NCBI GenBank assembly: GCA_014871385.1
Contig: CM026426.1
Location: forward strand, 28,293,037 to 28,357,036
Direction: 5' to 3'
Length of the DNA stretch: 64,000 nucleotides
Source: Ceratodon purpureus
Lineage: Eukaryota > Streptophyta > Bryopsida > Pseudoditrichales > Ditrichaceae
Part shown: positions 34,800-44,906 of the stretch, in pieces
How the letters are laid out: each line of letters begins with the position of its first letter
Position numbering within the stretch: position 1 is the first letter of the stretch
Program-made: the position numbers and the translations under genes
Notes under the pieces: model-generated
What the model saw: the letters and a program-made list of their open reading frames with translations, nothing else
What the model was told of the DNA's origin: nothing
Database searches by the model: none

Positions 34800-35625
34800 T
34801 TGAGTCATTCAGAAGTTCCGTATCAGGTGAGACTACTTGATATATTAGAGTTGAGCAGCTATGGTTTGCATGTGATTCATGACAACATAGACAAAGGAGA
34901 TCAAGCTTTTGTCGCTAGTTTTTGGAGCTGATCAACTAGGCTGGGCTGGTTCTGTCTAGCACCGAGACTGTTGGGTTCTTGAGCAATTAGCAACACGAGT
35001 CATTGAGACGTTGTGTATCAGGTGAGATTAGCTGGTGTATTAGTTTGAGCAGATATGGTTGGCATGTAATTAGGTTTTGGTCCACTGGAGTCGTCGTTTT
35101 CCTAATACATATGGATATACAATGTCGACAGCCTGATCCCACTGTATGTTGTTGCATTTTTGTCTATTTTTTATCACTGTTATCGTGACGAGTTGAGCAA
35201 GTTTCATTAGTTGAAATAAAGACGTAGTTGATTGATGTGTACTCGAGACATTTGTTGGGCTACTTGTTAACGAATTGGTTGTTTGTTTGAGGGGTAATAC
35301 TGATAACACATGTCGATCAAATACTTTTGTTGAGGTGGAAAGTTGGCTAAGTGCTGCGATGAACTTGTAGTTGAAGAAACCATTAATACCGCATCCGAAG
35401 CTTTGATAGAAATTGTTTGATCGCATGACCCATTTTTACTTACTAGATTTAGACATTTCTGCTTGATGATTTGCGTGTTACTTGCCCATTACAATTAGAT
35501 AACATAAAGGTTTCTGTTTTTATTTATTATGTACTATTTGAGCAAGTCATTGAGAAGTTCTGTATCAGGTGAGACTACTTGCTGTACTAGAGTTGAGCAG
35601 GTATGGTTTGCATGTGAGTCGTTGT
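34800..35625. repeat. Three dispersed 75-bp copies in B
   Basis: Imperfect copies at about 34803-34882, 35000-35065 and 35547-35622, each with GTCATT, then GTATCAGGTGAGACTACTTG and a shared TTGAGCAG...TATGGTT end. They lie upstream of the gene at 35914, probably in its leader. Confidence 0.75.
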
Positions 35626-35913
35626 TTCTTGATAGATATGGGTACACATTGTCGATAGTCTAAAAGGTTGGATTTTTTTTTGAGTTTAGCTCTAATGTTG
35701 TGTGAGTCATGGGCTGTGGAGGTGGATTTACATTCATATACATCATGTGTTTCAGTTGAAGGATTTGAGATAACATATCTTGTCATCAGTTTTTTAGTTT
35801 CTTTGAAGTGTGTTGTGGTTATTGGTTCTTTCGGATCTGGTTTTATGAACTTCATGTGGGTCTAGAATTTTCTAATATTTTTTTTTTGAATTTTTTTTCT
35901 ACAGGTTATAGGT

Positions 35914-36540
35914 ATGGAATAGGATCCGATTATCAAGAAGGGGAAGATGAAGATTGAGGATGGTTCAACCTCCCAGAAGGAACCCGAGTTGGTCTTCAAT
36001 GGAGATTGCGAGCAACCAGAGGTTCCAGTCTGGAAAGATTCAGCAGCAAGGAGGAGAAATGAGTTTCAATTCATGAAAGATGCACCTGTGAAGCTGCCTT
36101 GCCTACGACATTGGCTGAAGGATGTGGCGAAGTTTCAGGAGACAACAAAGTATGAAGTACCTGAATTCGACAAAGTTTCGGGGATGGTTTCTGAAGGATG
36201 GGATGGAACTTGGAACTCCATAGCTTTGAGGCAATTTGTGGCCGTTGCAAATGCAACTAGGGTGATGCACCCTCCAAGGAACAAGAAGAACCAACTCACT
36301 TACATCAAGAATCAGGTCATTTCTATCAAGAACCACCTCATGGAGACAATGGAGACAGAGTCAGCTCCAGCTCCAACAGTGCGAGCTCCGACAGTGGCAA
36401 CTCTGAAAGTGACTGGATATTCTTTCACCAAATATCAAGCAGCCATCAACAAAATGGAAGAAAACCGCAAGGAAAAAACAGCTTACATCGACTTGAAGGA
36501 TGAAGAGACAGAGGGTGAAGAGACTGAAGAGATGATTTAG
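35914..36540 (+). CDS. Unrecognised charged protein specific to element B
   Basis: After a TTTTCTACAG acceptor, the ATG at 35914 is followed by a TAG as third codon. The frame then runs about 205 codons from DPIIKKGKMKIEDG to TAG at 36540. It begins acidic/basic, has a compact middle (FQFMKDAPVKLPCLRHWLKD; TWNSIALRQFVAVANATRVM) and ends with an Ala/Pro/Thr linker and a Lys/Glu tail. If the ATG at 35947 is used, the protein is intact at 197 residues. An ACAG|GTATGT donor at about 36573 implies a 3' UTR intron. No family recognised and no counterpart in A. Confidence 0.6.
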
Positions 36541-37289
36541 CTGAGTTTGGCAAAGAAGTAGAAACACTAAACAGGTATGTTGAATCATTCTTATCAAGTT
36601 CATTGAAATGTAGATTTTCGGTTTCTTGCTCGGATTTTAGTTCCTCCTTGTTAACAGGATTGCTGGATTGACCTAATTTAACTCAACTCAACTTAATTTG
36701 GGTTCCCACTTCGGTTTCCTTTCTGTTAATCAAGTTAGTAGGCTTCTGTTACCTAACAGTGTCAATCAATTTCTTTCAGTAGTCACTAATTTCACACTAG
36801 TGATTCTCATTTTTGAGCGTTTAGTTGCAGGAGTTTCAGGATTTGTAAGTGTGGTGGATTTTACGAGGAGGATTTTACTTCTGATGTAGCGGATATGTTG
36901 TAGTTTGAGACTTCAGGTGCCATTGAGGCAGCTTTTGTAGTTCTATGTTTCAGCGGTCATGTAGTAGATTTTTTGTAAAAACATTCCTACTGTTCTCGTT
37001 CTCTGGACAATTCTGTTTAAGTACTTTCATAGACTTCAGTTGCCATTGAGGTCGGTTTTGAATTTTGAATAGGAGACATGAAGTTCTCGTAATTGTAAAT
37101 TCTCAATCTGTAATGGTGGTTGTATGAGTAGGGTTACTTGAATTTGTTGAATAGGTTTGAATGTGTGAATACCGTAATGCACTCGATCGGCAGGACTTAA
37201 TAGACCGAGTGCAAAATCAAAATAAATTAATTCCTCAAAAAACAGAAACTAACATTGCACACAAAATAACGTCGCACACTAAAACTGTT

Positions 37290-38060
37290 TAAAGTTTTTT
37301 GATCAGAGATCCTATGTGCTGTTTAGGTACGACATCGGGAGATCCCACGACGGGTCCGTCTGAGTTTATTCTCTTCCTGAGTTAATTCTCTTCCTTCTGA
37401 TCGGAGATAAGTTTTTTGATCGGAGATCCTATATGCTGTTTAGGTACGACATCGAGAGATCCCACGACGAGTCCATCTGAGTTAATTTTCTTCCTGATCT
37501 TCTGTTAATGACATCGAATTCATCCATGCCTGAAGGATTGTCAGGCTTCCGTGTAATACCTGCCTTCCTCCTGTCAATGATATTTCATTTCTGTAGATGT
37601 GTTTCGAATCTGCTTCCCATTTCTAATATGTTGGTCATGTTTGATATTGGAGGCATCCTGTGACAAAACAATGCTCAACCGACATGCATTCTACTGTTCT
37701 CTATCTCGCTTGCCATGTGCTGATATCTCGTTCAAGTTTGATATCGCGGGATCCCCCGATGAATACTTCCAAGCCCCCATCTCTTCTATTCTTTTGTATT
37801 ACCCCAAACCCAATGTACGTATATCTCAGTCAAGTTGGCTGCTGGGGATCCCGTGATGAATATTGTAGAGCCGAAATCTCTTTTGTTTTCCGTTCCTTGC
37901 TCGCAATGTACGTATAATTATCTGGGTCAGATTTGCTATCGGGGGATCTCGTGACACATACTCTAATGCCCAAATGTCCTCCGTTCTTTTATATCTCGCT
38001 CGCAATTTAGTTATATCTTGGTCAAGTTTGGTGTCGAGAGATCCCGTGATGAATACTTCT
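37290..38060. repeat. B-type palindromes near right end of B
   Basis: Copies at about 37333, 37449, 37742, 37840, 37935 and 38034, several with CG to CA/TG changes. A duplicated unit of about 80 bp (37296-37375 and 37406-37485) carries the first two, with GATCCTATGTGCTGTTTAGG between. Confidence 0.8.
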
Positions 38061-38154
38061 GAGCCCGTCCACGACGGTTCTTCCCATACATTGTTACGCT
38101 AATGCTCTAAATTTATCAGATCTCTGATAGGTGATTACTTAATTCTGGACTCTG

Positions 38155-38185
38155 GACAGTCCAGAAATAGTTAAATATGGCATAT
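38155..38185 (-). repeat. Element B right inverted repeat
   Basis: Inverse partner of 21060-21090. Just inside both copies are short TTCTGGAC...GTCCAGAA hairpin arms. Confidence 0.65.
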
Positions 38186-38250
38186 ATAATTGTTCCATGT
38201 AAAAATTATATAAAATTTGTTGTATACAAATGATATATGTTCATGTTATA

Positions 38251-38330
38251 AATAAATGTTATAGATAAATGTTATAGATAAATGTTATAGATAAATGTTA
38301 TAGATAAATGTTATAGATAAATATTTTAGA
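38251..38330. repeat. 13-bp AT-rich tandem repeat
   Basis: About six copies of ATGTTATAGATAA at or just outside the right end of B, followed by degenerate ATAAATGT(C/T)ATAT copies to about 38400. Confidence 0.85.
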
Positions 38331-39110
38331 CCAATGTTATATATAAATGTCATATAGAAGTGTTTCATATAAATTTCTATATAAATAATACATATAAATA
38401 TTACATGTTATATATTAAAGGTATCTATACAACTTATACACTTGATAGTGAAAAATAAAATTATTCTCATAGTACTTATTGCATTTAGCCATATAGTAGG
38501 TAAGTTTGTTATATGAAACATAGAGTTCCATTGGATGTGTAAAACCAATATTTTGTGTAAAACCAATATTTGTACAACCAATATGTAAATAAAGAGAATA
38601 ATCTCAATCAATACCATCAACCAAAACGTTACTTAAATTTTTTCTATTCTTATTCAAATATAAGCAATATAATATTTATATAATTAAACTACTTATTGAA
38701 GTTTTATAATATAAATAACTATATAATTTAAGTAATTAGAATTATTTTAATACTTGTATTTCAAATAATTAAATGTCTCTAAACATTTGATTTGATTTAA
38801 ATAATAAAATTAAGGAAGTACTAATTTCTTAGTGAAAAGCATTTGAATAAATGTTATTTAAGTATAGTTTATCGAGTTTAAATATTAAAAAAATTATAAC
38901 TTATTGAAGATTTTATTTTATGTCTACCTCTTTATTCAGAAATTTTATAGTCAATATTATGTATTTTTTATTTACAATGGGAACAAGTTTACAATTAAAT
39001 TTGAACTATTTCATACTATGGAAATTATTATTATCATTCATAATGATTATTAGATTTCCAAGTATTTAGATGATCGTAGTGGTGTACTACTATAAAGCAA
39101 TAAAAATTCT
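38331..39110. other. AT-rich middle of element A, right part
   Basis: Continuation of A's AT-rich centre on the right side of B. No gene. Confidence 0.55.
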
Positions 39111-39769
39111 AATTTCCAAAATTATACATGGGTTTCGAGCCAAAACGGCTTTCCCGCCAAAAGGGTTTCCCGCCATCCATTTGAAATTCCTTAGACATAG
39201 AGTAGAATCCTTTTTTTGTCCAATAACGGCAAGGCCATGTAGCGACAAGGCATATCTACTCTTTTCCAGATTTCATGCGTCGAAGATGCCAACGACGATG
39301 TAGTCGTTCAGCTGGCACCTTGGTTGAAGACTCACTCTTCACGTCCTGAGAGCTCTTTCTTTCTGTTACTCTCACCCAACTGAGGTGCGGCGTCTCTTTG
39401 TAGAGTGATTGTTTATGTTCATGGTGGATTGTGTACTATGTTTTTGCTTGTTGTCGTTCGCTTGTCCATGGTGTTTGAGTAGCACGCGTGCGTGCACATT
39501 GTTCATTCAAGTGGACAATGTTGGGTTTTACGAGATCTACGAGGATTTTAATGGTAGAGTCGTTTTGCTACGTTCTTAGGTCTCGCCACATTTGTGTGAC
39601 AGAAATTGTTCTAACTCCCATTTCTATTGTTTTTGTTATTTCTTCAACTATCGACCAAAAATTTCTTCCTCTTTGAATCTGCACAGCTAAGGTATGCATT
39701 GTTTCTCTATTCTGTATTCAACCTTATTTTTTTGAATCTTTCCTGCTTGTCTTACTATTAATTGTAAAT

Positions 39770-40875
39770 CAATTATCCCCGGGTCAGGGATAACCTCTAA
39801 AGTATACGGACATATTTATTCTTGACCCGGGGATAAATTATTTTTGGGTCAGGGATAAATTATCCCTCGGTTGGGGATATATACATCTTTAATAATATAC
39901 GGTTTATACCCGGCCTGAAGATAAGATTTCAAATGTTATAATTCTAGGTTGGGGAAATTTGCTCTCCTGCGACACATAATTCTATCGAGATCTGTTTATC
40001 TGTTGGCCAGGACAAAGCATCCCTGGGTTAGAATTAAATACATACTTTCTTCTAGTCCACGAATTTATCCCCCACCAGGGATAAATATTTATGTCTGTAT
40101 TTATCCCTGGCTCGGGGATAAAATATACCCGAGTCGGAGATAAATACAGCCGGGTATATATATTGCCAGAGATTTGATACGTTATCCCCGGGTCGGGGAT
40201 AACTTTAGATTGAATAGAGCTTAGTCTATCCCTTGTTCGGGGTTATCGCGGGGATAACAATTGATGATTACGTGGGTTACCTGGGTTTACTTATCCCCAG
40301 TCCTAGGATTATTCTATTTGTAAGAGAGACCTTTATGAAAATAAAAGTAAATATATAGTTTATTTTTAAATGGCTATGAGAGAATTAGTAGTATCTCCAA
40401 TCCGGAGATAATTTAATAGTACAAATTCTTCGTAATAGATATAAATAGTTTGCATTGGTATGTTTTGTACAAATGGAACAATAGTCTATGATGTGAAACC
40501 GATATGATATCACCTGAACATATAATTCCTTGACACAGAATCATTCCGGGTTGAGTATAATTTTTAGTTCATAGTTACAATTGAGAGTTGAAATGTAAGA
40601 GCGTCAACTGCATTAAATAATTCGTTTGGTGTATGACTTAAAATAATAAACTTATCCCCTGGTTGGTGGTAATTTGTCCGAACGTCCTGATATGGCGTTG
40701 AACTTTTTGTTCAATATCTAAGGTTACTGAATATGGGCCTCTATGACCCTAAACCCGAGCGAGGGATAATAATGGTCGGCTTAAATATATATTGTCGTGT
40801 TGGTCCTTGGGCTAGAGATAATCCGTTTTAGTTGATCTGCTTCACGCCTTGTATCATCCCCAACCCGAGGATAAT
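39770..40875. repeat. Cluster of A-type palindromes before A transposase
   Basis: About twelve copies or half-copies, including TATCCCCGGGTCGGGGATA near 40182-40202 (a near-perfect palindrome) and others at about 39772, 39822, 39842, 39862, 40066, 40102, 40235, 40655, 40750 and 40856. They lie in the leader/intron upstream of the ATG at 41027, mirroring 18003-18690. Confidence 0.85.
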
Positions 40876-41026
40876 TCATTGCGGATGTCGTCGCTTGAAA
40901 TGGAGTATTTTGCCAACTGCTTGGGGTCATATCTCAATGGTATTGAATTTTAAGGACTGTCAGTTGAACATATTCTTCGCATTCTGTGATGAAACTTTGT
41001 TACTTATTTTTGTAAATGTTTGCAGA

Positions 41027-43834
41027 ATGAGTGATTTTATCATCGATGGTGTGGACTTCCGGCCTCCAGTGCTTCCCAATGATGTTGCCCAATGCAAAGG
41101 TTTCGAGAGATATTCATGGGTGTCCAAACCAGTCACACTCTTGAATGAAGCTGGAGACGATGTTGCGAAGGCTGTGTGTCAGTCTGTGGACTCCTCACTT
41201 GTTCCAGCGACTAATGGTAGACCACTAGGCACAAACTTTGTCTGTGTTCAAATTGCCGAGTCTTTGTTAGAATCTGATGTTCCATTTGGATGGATTTACT
41301 CCCTGCGTGCGTGGCCGATCAAACGTATCATTCTCAATGGTGCCAGCCTTTACGACCACGACCAACGAGCCATCTTCAATGATGTAATGAAGACATTTGG
41401 AAGACTTCCTCAGAATGGCGTTCGTAAGTACGAGAGTACCCGCTAAAGGCGACCTTGTGAGTCACCAGCGAAAAAACAATTTTTCTTGACAACCGAGTCA
41501 ATCAACTATGTTTCGACCAACACCTGTTGTTCTAGAAATTGTGTTCAGCCTTTCCCAAGAGGGAAAATTAAAGATCTTAGGACTCAGTTCTATGTGACCG
41601 ACGGTGTGTTTTTTAGAAAACATCGTCTTCTCGATGTTCATGGGCAAATCCATGAAGATGCTCATGGAAACGATATGATAACGTTGGAGGGTATTGAGGT
41701 GTGTTGCACCGCATAGGGCTTGATTATGGGTGTGTCAAGGGCCACGTTCTTTCGTTACACGTCTTTCTACCGAGACGGAGCTCAAGCAGATCATCATGGA
41801 AATTGTGGTTCCAAGAAGCTTCATATCCACACTGTACAAGCAACTATGTCAATTGTGGAAAATTCCGCTGACCTCATGCCGCATCGCACTAGGACGGCTC
41901 CTACTGGCAAGAAGGTAGTCTCAAAGTGCTTGCCCTCCTCTTATCGTTGGAGAGATAGCTTACCACAAGTGAATGCCGTCAACGCCATGAATGACCTCTC
42001 TCCCATTTCGCCTTCGACCTTGAGCAGGATAAGGCAAGAATCTTTCTTAGAGTATTATGCAAAGCCAAAGGGTGACACTTTTTCTCGTTGTGGTGAATGT
42101 GATAAAATTAAGCAGCTTCGAGCATCTAGTACACCTGGTAGTCGTGCATGGGCTCTCCACGATGCGAGATTCAGAAAACACAACACATCTCAAATGTTGT
42201 ACATGCTACTGTATTACGCCAACCGTGAGGAGTCAAAGACAAACCCTGACAAGGAGTTATGTGTTATCCATGACAAAATGGATCATTCTAAGACTGCCTC
42301 TCCGCAGTTCTCCCACAAGAGCAAATCCACAGATTCCTTTATGAAATTGCCGGTTTCGATCACAGGCATGATTGCGCAGGGGCATGGTGATGTTCGATAT
42401 GCACACTACGGCCTTGACATTTATCTGACAGATTCCAATAATACAATTGGGTCATTTGCCCAACTACTAAGAGATTTGGAATCTCCACCGAAATCCTCCA
42501 CCAGGGAGTTGTTTGCGGGTGGTAGAAGTAGCCTGCTCTCTGAAGCAGTTTTGAATGGTGCTGATATTTGCTTGGATTCGCTTGGTCTTCAACCGGAGGC
42601 ACCAATCCCTGCTAAACCACTACCTCCGGTGTTGCACATGCAGCTCAATAATGCATGCGAAGAAAATAAGAACGGGTTCGTATTTGCTTTCTTTTCTCTT
42701 CTGGTTTATAAACGCATTTTTAGGGAAATTTATTTAAATTTCCTTATTGTTGGGCACACTCATGAAGACATTGACGCTCTATTCCGGCGATGGAGCAATA
42801 ATCTCAAGAGCAACAGTTACCCAACTGTACCCCTTCTCATGAAATCATTTATGGATACTGAGGAAATGCTAGTGATTCCTCACATTATTGAGGAAGTACC
42901 CAATTTCAAGAACTTCCATGAAGCCTTCCTCTGTGATGGGGACGAAACATTAACAGGGCATGCGAGTGCTCAACAATTCAGGTTCTTCAAAGATGCGTCT
43001 GGGTGGCCTCTTATGCAATACAAAGTTCTTTGTACGGATAGTGAGTGGCTCCCAAGAGAGAGTGCTAGAATTAGGTTGTGGAAAGCATTACCTAGTGGAG
43101 ATCCAAAGGTTCCTTCAGGAGATCCAACAATACTTGTTCCAAGGGAGATGAGGAATATTGACGACATTTGCAAGGAAATTAGTGGATTTGTGAACATGTA
43201 GGAGTCATTGGCAGATGCTGATCCAACAGGGGATTACCGTAGGCAACATGAGCATATCATTTACTATTGGAAAGTTGTTCACGAGGCTCTAGACTTCGAT
43301 ATTCCTACGCCCTCTGCGTTTAGGAACGGATTCTGGCCTACTTCTAGGTTTTCTCCAGGTAAGGAAGATATATATGAAGAGAATGGCGAATTACGTGAGG
43401 AATATGATGATGATCCTCCATTTGTAGGTCCAAGGCGAGACCGTCCTAACGCATCATTTAGAGTTATGCGCGATTGTTATGAAGGATATCTACTTGCGGT
43501 TCGTCCTGCAGATGAAGATGCCAAGAAGATTTGGATCGCCCGAGCTTTGAGCAACCCACATGATAGTGTGGAGCATCCTGACTCTATTCAGCTAGAGTAT
43601 TGGAAGCCAGCATCCTTTAAACATGTCAACCCTGAAACCTACGAAGGATGGGACACAAAGAAAGGTAACTCTTGGTTGAGGGACACAAAGTATGGACCAT
43701 CTTGGGTGGCTACTTCTTCCATCATTACAGCCTGGAAACCAAGATTCCGCGCCGACACAATCAGTCCAAAGATGTCCATACCGGAGGCACAAATCCATGT
43801 GATCAAAGATTCTCTCTTGGAATTTGTCGACTAA
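41027..43834 (+). CDS. Element A transposase-like protein (DUF7869-type), interrupted
   Basis: The start is ATG 41027 right after a TTTGCAG acceptor. A single frame of 935 codons runs to TAA at 43834, crossed by a TAA near 41446 and TAGs near 41716 and 43201. Order: N-terminal region; CCSRNCVQPFPRGKIKDLR; TLEGIEVCCTA then GVSRATFFRY (HTH-like); PSTLSRIRQES; CGECDKIKQL; core with IHDKMD, MQLNNACEENKN and GHTHEDID; and a C-terminal domain (YLLAVRPADEDAKKIWIARA) reminiscent of BAH-like folds. The residue equivalent to Asp in B's LQLDN is Asn here, so catalysis is doubtful even apart from the stops. No intron interrupts the core, unlike B. Homology with B is clear along most of the length. Confidence 0.75.
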
Positions 43835-44289
43835 TTTGTTGCCGTATATATTTTAATAGTTTACTGGAATCTTTACTTGTTTTTACTTAGAGACATGTAC
43901 TCCTAGCTTAAAGAAGAGTAGCATTTATTATGTTATTGTTTGAATTTTATAGTGCTGACATGGTGTTTGAATATTTACTTAAATATTCTCATCTTCACCT
44001 TCAATTGGTTATTCAAATATTTGTATTTGCAAAATGTTTTAGTTATGTAATCTTTTTTATTGGAATTTTGTCATTGTTTTTATTATGTTCTCTATGGAGT
44101 CCAATATAGTTATGTTATTCGTGGCCTTTGTTGACACCAAGTCATCAGCTCGAGTGGTTGGTTGGACAGAGCGGTCTCATATTGGTGGTCCGGGTTTGAT
44201 TCTCTACAGAGCCTGTCTGAGCGACATTTGTGGCCGGATGGCTTGGTACTGCTGGTGTATAGGCAGGAAGTAAGAGTTGTGCCAACCAC

Positions 44290-44877
44290 CCTAACCCCAT
44301 ACCCTCTAAACAGTGACAAGTGCTTATACTAGTGCTAACAACAGTGGTTCAACCACTAACCCCCCCATCCTTTTATATTATACTTGGTCGTAGTGCGTCT
44401 ATTCTACATAGGAGTGGTTGGTTACGAGTTTAGGTAGATGGAATTTTTATATACGAGTGGGATGTTGTGTAGCAATCTCATTTTAATTGACGTGCCAAAA
44501 TACTTGGTTCTAATTGGACATGTATATATTTATAGTATATTTGCATATCAAAGGCGCATCAAGATACTTGGTTCTAATTGGACATGTGTATATTTATAGT
44601 ATGTTTGCATATCAAAGGCACAAACCTATGATTTATTTTCAAAGATTTTGATTTGTATTCGGGAATGCCATAATGCTAAGTAGTCTCAATTTACTTGGTG
44701 TCTCAAAATAATTGGTTATAAAAGACATAATTTATATTTATAGTATGTTTTGATATTGAAGGTGCAACTTAGATTTTACTTTGGTAAGTTTTTTGTCCAA
44801 ATATAATAATTGTCTCATTTTATTTGACATTCATTTCAAATGATTATGGCCGTGACTTTAATTTGAGATTGCAAATC
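44290..44877. repeat. AT-rich right subterminal region of A with tandem units
   Basis: Two good units and a weaker third of about 75 bp (from about 44490, 44562 and 44690) with AATACTTGGTTCTAATTGGA, ATTTATAGTATATTTGCATA and TCAAAGGC. They lie just inside the right TIR. Confidence 0.75.
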
Positions 44878-44902
44878 GTCTCAATTTAACGAATACACCC
44901 TT
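44878..44902 (-). repeat. Element A right terminal inverted repeat
   Basis: Read on the minus strand it is AAGGGTGTATTCGTTA followed by AATTGAGAC, the partner of 9133-9157. GTAG follows at 44903. Confidence 0.88.
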
Positions 44903-44906
44903 GTAG
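44903..44906. repeat. GTAG target-site duplication, right of element A
   Basis: Second copy of the 4-bp duplication seen at 9129-9132. Confidence 0.85.

Larger units (their letters stand above)
21005..38262. mobile_element. Giant DNA transposon B, about 17 kb, nested in A
   Basis: Bounded by an inverted repeat: ATGCCATATTTAACTA then A/TTTCTGGACT at about 21060-21090 and its inverse at about 38155-38185. Weaker AT-rich similarity extends outward to about 21010 and 38258. The exact tips and target duplication are not resolved. Contents mirror A: leftward HAD-like gene (21663-22268) and ParB-like/methyltransferase-like gene (22981-25803), an AT-rich centre (27.6-29.3 kb), and rightward transposase-like gene (30844-34260). 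It also has its own gene at 35914-36540. At least twenty CATCGGGGGATCCCCCGATG-type palindromes are scattered between 22.3 and 38.1 kb; none of the A type is seen inside. Protein similarity to A is clear but low, so the two are distant members of one family. Confidence 0.72.
9133..44902. mobile_element. Giant DNA transposon A, about 35.8 kb with nested B
   Basis: Ends are defined by inverted repeats starting AAGGGTGTATTCGTTA (left 9133, right 44902) and the GTAG duplication. Without the nested element B it would be about 18.5 kb. Left half, all minus strand: a ParB-like/methyltransferase-like gene (12287-17964), an FCP1-like HAD gene (11164-about 12010) and a Ser/Pro-rich gene (9709-10539). 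Right half, plus strand: a transposase-like protein (41027-43834). Palindromes of the TATCCCCGACCCGGGGATA type occur on both sides of B, which supports a single element split by B. No capsid, DNA polymerase or reverse transcriptase is seen, so it is a DNA transposon rather than a virus-like element. Superfamily unknown to me. Several genes contain stops, so this copy looks inactive. Confidence 0.85.

Noticed and set aside
22317-38054. Regularly spaced palindromes as a CRISPR array
   Set aside because: The spacers are themselves repeated, copies vary in arms, and the context is eukaryotic with introns and no cas genes.
1278-43201. Reassigned genetic code with TAG (or TAG and TAA) read as glutamine, as in some ulvophyte algae
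   Set aside because: TAA and TGA also interrupt frames, some TAGs replace Trp rather than Gln, and A's transposase ends at a TAA followed by clear noncoding sequence. Decay by C-to-T change explains the pattern better.
9133-44902. Elements A and B as Polintons or other virus-derived giant elements
   Set aside because: No DNA polymerase B, packaging ATPase, capsid or adenoviral-type protease motif was found, and the duplication is 4 bp.
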